64,000 nucleotides of DNA from Clostridium sp. AF37-5 (GTDB taxonomy: Bacteria; Bacillota; Clostridia; Lachnospirales; Lachnospiraceae): positions 46,731 through 110,730 of the forward strand of contig NZ_QUDR01000009.1 in NCBI RefSeq assembly GCF_003477605.1, read 5' to 3'. The translations under genes and the position numbers were made by a program. Position 1 is the stretch's first letter. Every line of letters begins with the position of its first letter. The notes under the pieces were generated by a model, which was not told the origin of the DNA, ran no database searches, and saw only the letters and a program-made list of their open reading frames with translations. Positions 47,168 to 56,217 of this stretch are shown piece after piece.

Positions 47168-48901
47168 ATGTCGGATCCTAAAATAGAAAATTTACTGGAG
47201 TTGTCTTTAGATGTCTCAGAAGATACAAGAGAAAAAAGCGAAAATTTATCTGCCGGTTATGACCCGGAAGAAAAGTTGTGGCAGGTGATTATTCGGTATT
47301 CCGGAGAACTTTTGCAATTGGCAGGTAACTATGAGCGGGTGACGCCGCTGTTAGGAGGGTACGCTGTTTTAGAAGTGACAGAAAAACAGTTGAGAGCGTT
47401 GGCAGAAGAACCACAGGTAGAATATATCGAAAAGCCAAAGGCGTTGTCTTTTGCCGTATACGAAGGAAAACTGGTATCGTGCATTCCTCCCGTACAGAGG
47501 GAGCCCCTTTCTCTGACCGGACAGGGTATTCTGGTAGGAATCATAGATTCCGGAATTGATATTTATCATCCGGATTTTCGAAAGGAAGATGGAACAACAA
47601 GAATCGTGGGAATTTGGAACCAGACGGCGGTAAATGAGGGCGAAATGGAGCTTATGCCACCGTCCGGTTATTCCTTCGGCTTGTTTTATTCGGAAGAAAA
47701 AATAAATGAATTGTTACAAGCATTAGGTCCTGCGCCGGCAGTGGATGCAAGCGGACATGGAACACATGTTGCCGGGATTGCAGCAGGCAATGGCCGTGCC
47801 AGCCGGGGAGAAAATCGCGGTGTGGCGTATGAATCACAACTGTTAATTGTGAAATTAGGCGGCAGGACGCAAAGAGATTTTCCGCAGACGGCAGAACTGA
47901 TGCAGGCAATTGATTTTTGTATTCGTTTTGCGGCAGAAAGAAACCAGCCGCTTGCCTTAAATTTAAGTTATGGAAATAATTATGGTTCGCATACCGGTAC
48001 GTCATTATTGGAAACGTATTTGGATGAAGCAGCTTTAGTGGGGCGCACAACAATCTGCATTGGCAGCGGCAACGAGGGCAATTTGCGGCGGCACGCTTCC
48101 GGGCAGTTAGAGGCAGGCAGAGAGAAAGTTGTAGAGTTTAGCGTCTCACCCTATGAAACAAGTCTGTCCATTCAATTGTGGAAGCAGTATGTGGATTCCT
48201 TTCAAATTACATTAACAACGCCATCCGGAAGTCAGATTGTCGTATCGGAGGAAACGGCAGGAACCTTTCGCTCTTTGCAGGATGGAATGGAAATTTTATG
48301 GTATTTTGGTGAGCCGTCGCCCTATCAGATTTTGCAGGAAATTTATCTGGAAATTATCCCCGTATCTGATCGGGCGATGATTCAGGGCGGCATCTGGAAA
48401 TTAACACTCATGCCCAAACAACTGGTGGACGGGCGTTTTGAATTGTGGATGCCAAGCGGTGCACAAATTAACGAAGAAACCGGATTTTTAGTTTCTGAAT
48501 CAGCACTTACGCTTACAATTCCTTCGACCGCTATGCGCCCAATTACCGTAGCCGCATACGATGCAAATACGGACACTTATGCGCCATTTTCCGGGCGAGG
48601 TTACGTCTGCTGCAATCAGAGCAAGCCGGATCTTTCGGCACCCGGTGTCGGTATTTTGTCCTGTGCACCCGGTGGCGGATATACAAGAAAAAGCGGAACC
48701 TCAATGGCGTGTCCATTTGTCACCGGAAGCGCCGCTCTGATCATGCAATATGGAATTATCAATGGAAACGATGCTTACTTATATGGTCAGAAAGTAAAAG
48801 CCTATCTCATCCGCGGCGCTAGAAGAACAAGAGCATTTGAAACCTTTCCGAATGACAGAGTAGGATGGGGGATGCTGTGTGTGGCGGACAGTATTCCATG
48901 A
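47168..48901 (+). CDS. Subtilase-family serine protease, Csp-like
   Basis: 577 residues. ATG 47168 lies one base after the sigma-factor stop; ATGs at 47141 and 47147 are alternatives. Intact catalytic triad: D127 (GIIDSGIDIYH), H197 (GHGTHVAG) and S512 (SGTSMACPF). A long insertion between His and Ser (about 300-440) forms the jelly-roll typical of the clostridial Csp germination proteases. No signal peptide. Csp proteins activate the cortex hydrolase SleC during germination; with the SigK-like gene upstream a spore-related role is likely but inferred. Confidence 0.85.
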   Translation: MSDPKIENLLELSLDVSEDTREKSENLSAGYDPEEKLWQVIIRYSGELLQLAGNYERVTPLLGGYAVLEVTEKQLRALAEEPQVEYIEKPKALSFAVYEGKLVSCIPPVQREPLSLTGQGILVGIIDSGIDIYHPDFRKEDGTTRIVGIWNQTAVNEGEMELMPPSGYSFGLFYSEEKINELLQALGPAPAVDASGHGTHVAGIAAGNGRASRGENRGVAYESQLLIVKLGGRTQRDFPQTAELMQAIDFCIRFAAERNQPLALNLSYGNNYGSHTGTSLLETYLDEAALVGRTTICIGSGNEGNLRRHASGQLEAGREKVVEFSVSPYETSLSIQLWKQYVDSFQITLTTPSGSQIVVSEETAGTFRSLQDGMEILWYFGEPSPYQILQEIYLEIIPVSDRAMIQGGIWKLTLMPKQLVDGRFELWMPSGAQINEETGFLVSESALTLTIPSTAMRPITVAAYDANTDTYAPFSGRGYVCCNQSKPDLSAPGVGILSCAPGGGYTRKSGTSMACPFVTGSAALIMQYGIINGNDAYLYGQKVKAYLIRGARRTRAFETFPNDRVGWGMLCVADSIP

Positions 48902-48979
48902 TGTAAGAAAAATTACCAACCAAAGCATTTGGTAATGGATATCTAATCTTCTGCCCCAAAAGCAAAAAATTGGATGCAC

Positions 48980-49009
48980 TTGATTTTTGTCCCCCAAATA
49001 CGCTATAAT
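48980..49009 (+). promoter_or_regulatory. Promoter of the pot operon
   Basis: TTGATT (48980-48985), 18 bases, TATAAT (49004-49009), 29 bases before potA. Upstream, ATTACC and GGTAAT (about 48912-48935) form a small hairpin that may end the protease transcript. Confidence 0.62.
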
Positions 49010-49038
49010 AACGGCAAATTTGCTTGCGAGGTACAAAG

Positions 49039-50457
49039 ATGGCTACAGAAAATAATATCATTGAATTGCGTCATGTAAAAAAGTGTTATGAAAAGGACAC
49101 ACCCGTTATCAAGGATTTTTCCCTTACGATAAAAAAAGGGGAATTTGTTACCTTTTTGGGACCGTCCGGCTGCGGGAAAACGACGATATTGCGTATGATT
49201 GGCGGCTTTGAGCAGCCGACCGGGGGAGAGATTTTATTACACGGAAAAGATATCAGCAAACTTCCACCGGCGAAACGCCCAATCAATACGGTGTTTCAGA
49301 AGTATGCCCTATTTCCGTATCTCAATATTTATGACAATATTGCCTTTGGCTTGAAAATGAAAAAAGTGCCGAAAGAAGTGATTCGGGAAAAGGTAAAAAA
49401 AGTGTTGGAAGTGGTTGATTTAGAAGGATTTGAAAAAAGAAAAATTTCTACGTTGTCCGGCGGACAGCAGCAGCGTGTTGCGATTGCGAGAGCAATTGTT
49501 AATGAGCCGGAAATTCTTTTGTTAGATGAGCCACTTGGAGCCTTAGATTACAAGATGCGGAAAGAAATGCAGTTTGAATTAAAGGAAATGCATAAAGAGC
49601 TTGGCATTACATTTATTTTTGTTACTCATGACCAGGAGGAAGCTCTGGCTCTTTCAGATAAGGTTGTGGTTATGGCGGATGGAAAAATTCAGCAGGCGGG
49701 AAAACCGGAAGATATTTATAAGGTGCCGGAAAATGCATTTGTCGCCGATTTTATTGGCGAGAGCAATATTTTTGATGGCAAAATGGTCGGTGACTGCAGG
49801 CTTTCAATTCACGGGGTGGAGTTTGGCTGCAAGGAGAATTTTCCACTTGGCGACCATGTTGAGGCTGTGATTCGACCGGAGTCGGTTATTCTTTGCCCGG
49901 CAGGAGAGGGAAAAATACAAGGAAAAGTTCATTCCTCCGTGTTCAAGGGAACGTTTCATGAGATTGTTATTTATTCCGGAAAAAGTGAAATTGTAGCGCA
50001 GAATGAGGAAGCAATTGAAGCAGGCACGAAGGTCGGAATCGACATCAAACCGCAGGGGATTCATGTTATGCCGTATAATCAGAACATCAACCATTACGAG
50101 GGACTGATGGATGCGAGTGGACATGTTCTATTTGTGGACGGCAGCAGGAAACCGGATTTGACAAAACTTTTTTCAGGGAAGGTGCCGGAAAATACAGAAG
50201 GAATTCATGTTATGGCGTCCTTTTTGCCGGCAGATGCAAATTTAAGTGATGACCCGGCAGAAGGATTTGTTGAAGGAAATATTATATCTATTATATATAA
50301 AGGCGACCACTACAAATATAAAATCCGAAGCAAAAATGATGTGGATTATTATGTGGATGACGAGTGGCTGTGGAATATGGGCGACTATGTCAGTGTGGTA
50401 GTGCCGGATGAAAAAATAACATATGAAGTGATAAATAAGGGGGCGCGGGATGATTAG
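49039..50457 (+). CDS. potA: Spermidine/putrescine ABC transporter ATPase PotA, extended
   Basis: 472 residues from ATG 49039. ABC motifs: Walker A GPSGCGKTT, Q-loop FQKYALFPYL, signature LSGGQQQRVAIARA, Walker B ILLLDEP. After the ABC domain (about 1-235) comes a TOBE-type regulatory region. The protein is about 100 residues longer than usual PotA (350-380): an insert after MPYNQNINHYEG separates two halves of the TOBE part, the last reading NIISIIYKGDHYKYKI. It energises uptake of polyamines with PotBCD. It overlaps potB by 8 bases. Confidence 0.93.
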   Translation: MATENNIIELRHVKKCYEKDTPVIKDFSLTIKKGEFVTFLGPSGCGKTTILRMIGGFEQPTGGEILLHGKDISKLPPAKRPINTVFQKYALFPYLNIYDNIAFGLKMKKVPKEVIREKVKKVLEVVDLEGFEKRKISTLSGGQQQRVAIARAIVNEPEILLLDEPLGALDYKMRKEMQFELKEMHKELGITFIFVTHDQEEALALSDKVVVMADGKIQQAGKPEDIYKVPENAFVADFIGESNIFDGKMVGDCRLSIHGVEFGCKENFPLGDHVEAVIRPESVILCPAGEGKIQGKVHSSVFKGTFHEIVIYSGKSEIVAQNEEAIEAGTKVGIDIKPQGIHVMPYNQNINHYEGLMDASGHVLFVDGSRKPDLTKLFSGKVPENTEGIHVMASFLPADANLSDDPAEGFVEGNIISIIYKGDHYKYKIRSKNDVDYYVDDEWLWNMGDYVSVVVPDEKITYEVINKGARDD

Positions 50458-51247
50458 ATTTTCAAGGAAGCAGCTTCGGATCCCCTACCTTGTTTTTCTG
50501 CTTGTGTTTGTGGTATTGCCGCTTTTTGTTATTTTATATTATGCACTTACGAATGGAGAGGGACAGTTTACATGGGAAAATTTTCGTGAGTTTTTTGTCG
50601 ATGGGAAAACCATGGGAACTTTGTTTTACAGCCTTATGATTGCTGTTACAACAACGATTGTCTGTTTATTGATTGCGTATCCGACTGCTTATATACTGGC
50701 GCGGGGCAATCTGAAACGGGGACCGGTCTATGTGATTTTGCTTGTGATGCCAATGTGGATTAATTTTACGCTGCGCATTACAGCTGTCAAAGAAATTTTA
50801 GATGTCATGGAGGGAAATCTTGCGATGTATCCGTTTTTCAATACGATACTCTGCATGGTGTATGATTTTCTTCCCTTTATGATTCTGCCCCTGTACACAA
50901 CGATATCCAAATTGGATGACAGTCTTCCGGAAGCAGCGGCTGATTTAGGCGCATCGTCTTTCCATGTGTTCTGGCGGGTCATGATTCCGATGACGTTACC
51001 GGGGATTATCAGTGGTGTGACAATGGTATTTTTGCCGGCGATGACAAATTATGTTGTGTTAGATATGATTTATAACAGTACCTATATTATGGGAAGCCTG
51101 ATCGGCAGTTATTTCAATGCGTATGACTGGCATAATGGCTCCATGATTTCAATCCTTCTTCTTATTTTAATGTTCTTTGTGACATGGATTACGGACCGTT
51201 TTGCAAAGAAGCAGGAAGTGGAAGCAAGAGGAGGTGGCATATGGTGA
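50450..51247 (+). CDS. potB: Spermidine/putrescine ABC transporter permease PotB
   Basis: 265 residues, six predicted membrane helices. The cytoplasmic coupling motif is LPEAAADLGASSFHVFWRVMIPMTLPG. It forms the channel with PotC. The end overlaps potC by 7 bases, so the operon is translationally coupled. Confidence 0.93.
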   Translation: MIRFSRKQLRIPYLVFLLVFVVLPLFVILYYALTNGEGQFTWENFREFFVDGKTMGTLFYSLMIAVTTTIVCLLIAYPTAYILARGNLKRGPVYVILLVMPMWINFTLRITAVKEILDVMEGNLAMYPFFNTILCMVYDFLPFMILPLYTTISKLDDSLPEAAADLGASSFHVFWRVMIPMTLPGIISGVTMVFLPAMTNYVVLDMIYNSTYIMGSLIGSYFNAYDWHNGSMISILLLILMFFVTWITDRFAKKQEVEARGGGIW

Positions 51248-52032
51248 AAAAATTAGGACAAAGACTCTGGCTTTTTTGTGTATTTGTGTTTTTGTATGCA
51301 CCGATTCTTGTGCTGATTGTTTACAGTTTTACGAGTTCTACGATGATTGGTGCGATTCGTGGTTTTTCACTGGAGCATTATGTCACATTATTTACCACGA
51401 AGGAACTGCTCCATATGATTGGCGGAACGCTTCTTTTAGCGGTTACGGTTGCTTTTTTGTCCACTCTTCTTGGAACCATTGGTGCAATCGGTTCCTTTTA
51501 CGCCGGGAAAAAAAGCGGGCAGTGCATCAATTTTTTGAATCAGATTCCAATTGCCAATGCAGAAGTTGTAACCGGTTTTAGTATCTGCGTTTTGATGATT
51601 GTTTTGTTTGGTGTGGACAAGGACACGTATCTGCCGCTGCTTGTCGGACAGACGGTATTATGCGCTCCATTTGCGTATTTGTCGGTGCTGCCGAAATTAA
51701 AACAGATGGATCCGAATTTATATGAAGCAGCTTTGGACCTTGGCTGCAATCACAGACAGGCTTTGTGGCGCGTGATTGTGCGCGAAATCATGCCGGGCAT
51801 TACATCCGGATTTATGTTGTCTGTCACGTTGTCACTGGATGATTATTTTATTACAACGTATACAAAACCAGCGGTGTTTGATACAATCAGCACCTACGTG
51901 GTAAATGCAACGAAGGGGGCAAGAACCGAAATTAAGACGGCGTTGTGGGCATTGTCTGCGGTTATATTTTTGGTTGTTGTTCTCGTTGTGATTGGAATGA
52001 ATATGAAAGCGGGGAGGAAACAAAAACGATGA
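51241..52032 (+). CDS. potC: Spermidine/putrescine ABC transporter permease PotC
   Basis: 263 residues from ATG 51241 with AGGAGG. Six membrane helices; coupling loop YEAALDLGCNHRQALWRVIVREIMPG. The conserved LSLDDYFITTYTKP pattern is typical of PotC. It overlaps potD by 4 bases (ATGA). Confidence 0.93.
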   Translation: MVKKLGQRLWLFCVFVFLYAPILVLIVYSFTSSTMIGAIRGFSLEHYVTLFTTKELLHMIGGTLLLAVTVAFLSTLLGTIGAIGSFYAGKKSGQCINFLNQIPIANAEVVTGFSICVLMIVLFGVDKDTYLPLLVGQTVLCAPFAYLSVLPKLKQMDPNLYEAALDLGCNHRQALWRVIVREIMPGITSGFMLSVTLSLDDYFITTYTKPAVFDTISTYVVNATKGARTEIKTALWALSAVIFLVVVLVVIGMNMKAGRKQKR

Positions 52033-53420
52033 AAAAAATATGGATGATATTTTGTTTTTCGCTGCTTTTTTGCAGTACAGTTTTCTTTGGCTGTGAGAAC
52101 AAGGAGAATCAAAACGAAGAAATTGTGCTTCGGATTGCCAACTGGGAGGAATATTTAGATGAAGGCGGCTGGGACGAAGATGAGACAATTGATTTGGATG
52201 AGAAAACGAAAATTTTAGGCAGAGAAAATATGGTAGACGATTTCGAATCCTGGTATGAAAAGACATATGGGGAGAAAGTACGCGTTGAATATTCTACTTT
52301 TGGAACAAATGAAGATTTGTATAATCAGATGACATTGGGAGATACTTTTGATTTGGTCTGTCCATCGGAATACATGATTATGAAGTTGATGAAGGAGAAA
52401 AAACTGGAGCCGTTTACGGAAGATTTTTTCGATGCTTCAAAAAAAGAAAATTATTACAGCCGCGGTGTTTCTCCTTATATTAAAAATGTATTTGATGATT
52501 TAAAGATAAGTGGCGAATCGTTAAGCCGTTATGGGGCCGGTTATATGTGGGGTGTTATGGGACTTGTATATAATCCTTTTGCGGTGTCAAAAGAAGATGT
52601 CCGCCACTGGTCGGTTTTGCTTGACGAAAAGTATAGGAAACAGGTGACGATGAAAAACAGTGTACGCGATTCTTATTTAGTTGCCCTTACGATTTTAAAA
52701 GAGAAAAAATTGTTGTCAGAAGAATTTCAAAAAGCGATGGAGACAACGCATTGCCTGACGGATGAGTTAAATGACACATCGGAACAGACGGTTACCAAGG
52801 TGCAGACGATTCTGGAAAAAATGCGGAAAAATTCGTATTCACTGGAAACGGACAGTGGAAAAGCGGATATGGTGACCGGCAAAGTCGTTCTTAATATGCA
52901 GTGGTCCGGTGATGGTGTTTACACGATGGATGAGGCCGAAAAAGACGGGCTGGAACTTAGTTATGCAGTGCCGGAAGAGGGAAGCAACCTTTGGTTTGAT
53001 GGTTTTTGCATGATGAAAAACGGAATTTCCGGCGATGCGAAGAAGAAACAAGCGGCGCAGGCTTTTATCAATTATATTTCACGGCCGGACAATGTAATCC
53101 GCAATATGTATTATGTCGGTTATACTTCAGTGATTGCCGGTGGTGACAGTGATTTGATTTTTAAGTATGCAGATTGGTGCTATGGCGCAGAGGAGGATGA
53201 AGAGGAAGTATCCCCTTATGACTTATCTTATTTTTTCTCCGGTGCAAAAGAGACCAAAAATAAGTATGTATTGGAGGTGCCAAAGTCGCAAGCCTCACGG
53301 CAGGTCAGTGCCCAGTATCCGGAGCAAAGCGTTTTGAAACGCAGCGCTGTTATGCAGTGTTTTAGTGAGGAAGCGAATCGGAGAATCTCAAGGATGTGGA
53401 TTCGAGTGCGTTGTTTTTGA
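52029..53420 (+). CDS. potD: Polyamine-binding lipoprotein PotD
   Basis: 463 residues from ATG 52029. N-terminal signal with lipobox VFFGC; Cys22 would be lipidated. The mature part starts RIANWEEYLDE, the usual first strand of PotD. Other conserved parts: FDLVCPSEYMIMKLM, GYMWGVMGLVYNP and LWFDGFCMMKNG. It is longer than enterobacterial PotD (348), with an acidic insert (GWDEDETIDLDEKTK) after the first strand, common in Clostridia. It captures polyamines outside the membrane for PotABC. Confidence 0.92.
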   Translation: MKKIWMIFCFSLLFCSTVFFGCENKENQNEEIVLRIANWEEYLDEGGWDEDETIDLDEKTKILGRENMVDDFESWYEKTYGEKVRVEYSTFGTNEDLYNQMTLGDTFDLVCPSEYMIMKLMKEKKLEPFTEDFFDASKKENYYSRGVSPYIKNVFDDLKISGESLSRYGAGYMWGVMGLVYNPFAVSKEDVRHWSVLLDEKYRKQVTMKNSVRDSYLVALTILKEKKLLSEEFQKAMETTHCLTDELNDTSEQTVTKVQTILEKMRKNSYSLETDSGKADMVTGKVVLNMQWSGDGVYTMDEAEKDGLELSYAVPEEGSNLWFDGFCMMKNGISGDAKKKQAAQAFINYISRPDNVIRNMYYVGYTSVIAGGDSDLIFKYADWCYGAEEDEEEVSPYDLSYFFSGAKETKNKYVLEVPKSQASRQVSAQYPEQSVLKRSAVMQCFSEEANRRISRMWIRVRCF

Positions 53421-53450
53421 AAAAAAGTTGGCAATAACGGACGCGTGTTC

Positions 53451-53482
53451 TTGACAACTTACGAGAGTTAGTTTATACTAAC
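53451..53482 (+). promoter_or_regulatory. Promoter with GTTAG-N6-CTAAC operator (Fur-like gene)
   Basis: TTGACA (53451-53456), 17 bases, TATACT (53474-53479). The palindrome GTTAG-TTTATA-CTAAC (53467-53482) covers the -10. It is the same operator as at 595-610 and 53979-53994. Confidence 0.75.
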
Positions 53483-53518
53483 AATGAAAAACATCATTTT
53501 CGTAAGGAGGAACATTCC

Positions 53519-53881
53519 ATGCAGAGAGAAGAAATACTGGAAAGATTGCGTGAACAAGGATGCCGCATCACAAAGCAGCGTCAGCTTTTACTTGATATTA
53601 TTTTGCAGGAAGAATATTCCTGCTGCAAAGAAATTTATTACAAAGCGGCAAAACAAGATTCGTCGATTGGTATTGCGACCGTTTACCGTATGATAAATAC
53701 ATTGGAGGATATTGGTGCAATCAGCAGAAATACCATGTACCGCATTGACTGCGGTGATGACTGCCTGGCGAAAGATAACTGCGAGGTAAAATTAAACGAT
53801 GGAACCAGTCTGGAACTGACACAGGCACAGTGGAATCAGGTGATTGCCAGTGGATTAAAGGCTTGCGGTTTCCAGAGTTGA
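53519..53881 (+). CDS. Short Cys-rich Fur-like regulator
   Basis: 120 residues, AAGGAGG 8 bases upstream. Residues 1-77 are the Fur winged helix: GCRITKQRQLLLDII and GIATVYRMINTLEDIGAI, the latter the recognition helix. The Fur dimerisation and metal-sensing half (HHDHxxC and Cys4 zinc) is missing. Instead there are about 43 residues with cysteines 78, 82, 88 and 116 (CGDDCLAKDNC). It may bind metal or a cluster through these. The promoter operator and the DUF3793 neighbour suggest iron control. Whether this protein itself or a DtxR-type repressor binds the operator is unknown. Confidence 0.82.
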   Translation: MQREEILERLREQGCRITKQRQLLLDIILQEEYSCCKEIYYKAAKQDSSIGIATVYRMINTLEDIGAISRNTMYRIDCGDDCLAKDNCEVKLNDGTSLELTQAQWNQVIASGLKACGFQS

Positions 53882-53941
53882 TTACTACAAATTGGATGGA
53901 ATAATTGGATTCTTAATAGGAAATTGTATCAGTAAGGTGTA

Positions 53942-53994
53942 TTGACAGCAGATACAGAGTTTGGTATGATTAACACAAGTTAGACAAAACTAAC
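53942..53994 (+). promoter_or_regulatory. Promoter with GTTAG-N6-CTAAC operator (DUF3793 gene)
   Basis: TTGACA (53942-53947), 17 bases, TATGAT (53965-53970), then GTTAG-ACAAAA-CTAAC (53979-53994) 9 bases after the -10. The block TGGTATGATTA around the -10 is also shared with the promoter at 587, so these two look like duplicates of one regulated promoter. Confidence 0.78.
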
Positions 53995-54013
53995 CAAGGA
54001 AGAATCCAATTGC

Positions 54014-54604
54014 ATGAGCAAGGAAGCCATTGAGATGATTCGGAAGATGGATATGGAACAGGTTGAGAATCAATTTGTTCTACAGTGTGCGCCATTGATT
54101 GCCGGATTAAAAATGTCCAATTTATTTATCATTCGTAAAAACCATTTGCGGAGATTGTGTGCTCTCCTGCAAAACAGCGGTATCCGTTGCCGTGTCCTTT
54201 ATTTGGATGGAGACAAACTAACGGTCTTATTGTACAATCCTGCCATGCTCGCGATTTATATGCGGAACAAGCGTGCCACCACAATTTTGATGGAAAATGG
54301 CTATGAGCAGTTTGATCTGGAATCCATTCTGCTTGAATTTGGACGCAGATATCGTAGTTATCGTACGGAGAACAAATCATTCCCCCATGAACTGGGACTC
54401 CTTTTGGGATATCCGCTCGATGACGTGGAAGGATTTATAAAAAACGATGGAAAGAATTGTCTATATACGGGATATTGGAAAGTGTACGCCAATGTTCCGG
54501 CCAAAAGAAATCTGTTTCGCCGGTTTGAGTGTGCCAGAGAAGAACTCATGAAACAAATCAGACAAGGGAAAAAGGTGGAACAGGTAATTGCGTGCAAACG
54601 CTAA
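54014..54604 (+). CDS. DUF3793 family protein
   Basis: 196 residues. Family features: IAGLKMSNLFIIRKN, ILLEFGRRYRSYRT and FPHELGLLLGYPLDDVEGFI followed by GYWKVYAN. DUF3793 proteins occur in Clostridia, often next to iron-transport or flavodoxin genes, with no known biochemical role. Here the gene follows a Fur-like regulator and is controlled by the shared palindromic operator, consistent with expression under iron limitation. The ribosome site AAGGAAG is rather far (about 11 bases). Confidence 0.87.
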   Translation: MSKEAIEMIRKMDMEQVENQFVLQCAPLIAGLKMSNLFIIRKNHLRRLCALLQNSGIRCRVLYLDGDKLTVLLYNPAMLAIYMRNKRATTILMENGYEQFDLESILLEFGRRYRSYRTENKSFPHELGLLLGYPLDDVEGFIKNDGKNCLYTGYWKVYANVPAKRNLFRRFECAREELMKQIRQGKKVEQVIACKR

Positions 54605-54650
54605 TGCAACAATTTTGAACAAAGGGACTGCCATAGAAAATCCCGAAATT

Positions 54651-54692
54651 AAAAAAGAAGTTCAATTTGTCTCTCGACAAATGAACTTCTTT
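54651..54692 (+). terminator. Terminator after the DUF3793 gene
   Basis: AAAAAAGAAGTTCA and TGAACTTCTTTTTTT pair, with ATTTGTC/GACAAA extending the stem to a TCTC loop. The base of the stem matches the terminator at 10199-10273. Confidence 0.85.
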
Positions 54693-54763
54693 TTTTGCCC
54701 GGCGCATTTATGAATGGTGCGGGAGCGTTGCTATAGAGAAAATCGAAGGATAAAAGGTGATGT

Positions 54764-54917
54764 TTTTCAGAATTCCCCTCACGTTACAATAAAAGATTTT
54801 CGTAATATGGGTTTAAGTCCGTCGGTATGAGGTACCTGTGTTTTAGGTGCCCATACCGCTACGGACTTATTTAGCGGGAGCGCCCATATGAGAAAACTTT
54901 TGTTGTAACGTGAGGGG
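54764..54917. other. Structured palindromic element, copy B (three-way junction)
   Basis: Outer stem: about 48 bases from 54764 pair with the stretch ending near 54917 (CCCCTCACGTTAC with GTAACGTGAGGGG, and AATATGGG with CCCATAT). The inner hairpin is continuous: AGTCCGT (54816-54822) with ACGGACT (54861-54867), GGTATG with CATACC, GGTACCT with AGGTGCC, loop GTGTTT. The linker 54868-54882 is TATTTAGCGGGAGCG, with a GNRA mini-hairpin (GC-GGGA-GC). It has the same architecture as element A. No coding potential. It occupies most of the 393-base gap before the phosphoesterase gene. Confidence 0.72.
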
Positions 54918-54997
54918 AAGTTGAAAACGCAACCACCTTGCATTTTCCCCTTTTTCCAAGTATAATAACTTCACTTGCAAAGGAAAGGATTGATTTG

Positions 54998-56146
54998 ATG
55001 CAAATGATAATTATGATTGCGATGCTTAGTGTTATATTTGGATTGACAGGAACCTATGCATTCTGCAAGTCAGGCAGCATGATTGAATTTTTCGGTGGGA
55101 ACAAAAAAACGAGAAAAATGAGGATTATCCGGAGTTTAATTTCTGTGGTAATTGGCGGATGCAGTGCCATGATGAGCCGCACGATTTCCATGGTGATGCT
55201 TCACCTAATTGTGTTATTCCTCTTTTTTGACGTTGTGGCATTTGTCCTGCGTCTTTTTCTGCGCCGCAAAAAAGAGAGCAGAGTATATCGGGTTCTTCAT
55301 AAAATTTACCGCTGTGGTGCACTGCCGGTCGTTATTTTTATCATAGTTATGATTTATGGGCTTACCAACATGACAGAGGTAAAACAGACTGACTATTCGC
55401 TGGCAACGGTAAAAGAAATTGGAAACTATAAGATTGCCCTGCTTACAGATACGCACTTTGATACGATTCAAAGCAAGAATACGGTAAAAGAGGCACTTAC
55501 CAATTTGCAGAACCAGCATCCTGACTTTTTGGTGCTTGGCGGCGATATTGTAGAGGAAAATACATCGTATGAAAGCATGCAGGAGATTTTTGCTATGGCG
55601 GGCAAAGTCAAAACCAAATACGGCGTTTATTATGTGTATGGCAATCATGACAGACAGCCGTATACGACGAATAAAGCCTATACGGAAAAACAACTGGATG
55701 AAACAATTGAGAAAAATGGGATTCATATCCTAAAGGATTCATACACCATAATAAATGATGAAATTATTCTGCTTGGAAGAGATGATGCCGGCTGGGCAAA
55801 TACATCCGGGCGGAAGTCGACGAAAGAAATTCTTCAGAAAATTCCTCAAAAAGACCGCGAGGAAAAATATATTATAGCCGTTGATCATCAGCCAATTGAG
55901 GCGGAGGAAAATGCACAGGCAGGAGTTGATTTGGAACTTTCGGGGCACACGCACGCCGGACAGATTTGGCCGATTGGGCACTTTACGGAGATGGCGGGGC
56001 AGTTAAACTATGGTCTTTACCAGCGCGGTTCCTGCAAGGTAATTGTATCTTCCGGTGAAGCCGGCTGGGGGTATTCAATGCGTACGCAGGAGCACTGCGA
56101 ATATGTCATGATAAATTTACAAAAACAGAAGGTGGATTTATTTTGA
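54998..56146 (+). CDS. Membrane-anchored metallophosphoesterase
   Basis: 382 residues from ATG 54998. Four predicted membrane helices in the first 130 residues, then an extracytoplasmic calcineurin-like domain: LLTDTHFDT, LGGDIVEEN, YGNHDRQ, VDHQP and ELSGHTHAGQIWP give the full set of metal ligands. This layout is that of the YkuE/YaeI group. YaeI-type enzymes act on UDP-diacylglucosamine or similar lipids; the substrate here is undetermined. Confidence 0.9.
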   Translation: MQMIIMIAMLSVIFGLTGTYAFCKSGSMIEFFGGNKKTRKMRIIRSLISVVIGGCSAMMSRTISMVMLHLIVLFLFFDVVAFVLRLFLRRKKESRVYRVLHKIYRCGALPVVIFIIVMIYGLTNMTEVKQTDYSLATVKEIGNYKIALLTDTHFDTIQSKNTVKEALTNLQNQHPDFLVLGGDIVEENTSYESMQEIFAMAGKVKTKYGVYYVYGNHDRQPYTTNKAYTEKQLDETIEKNGIHILKDSYTIINDEIILLGRDDAGWANTSGRKSTKEILQKIPQKDREEKYIIAVDHQPIEAEENAQAGVDLELSGHTHAGQIWPIGHFTEMAGQLNYGLYQRGSCKVIVSSGEAGWGYSMRTQEHCEYVMINLQKQKVDLF

Positions 56147-56217
56147 TTTTTCGTGTATAATATACGAGATTAGTGTGAATTAGAACATTTCCAATGGATG
56201 ACACAGATAGACAAAGG

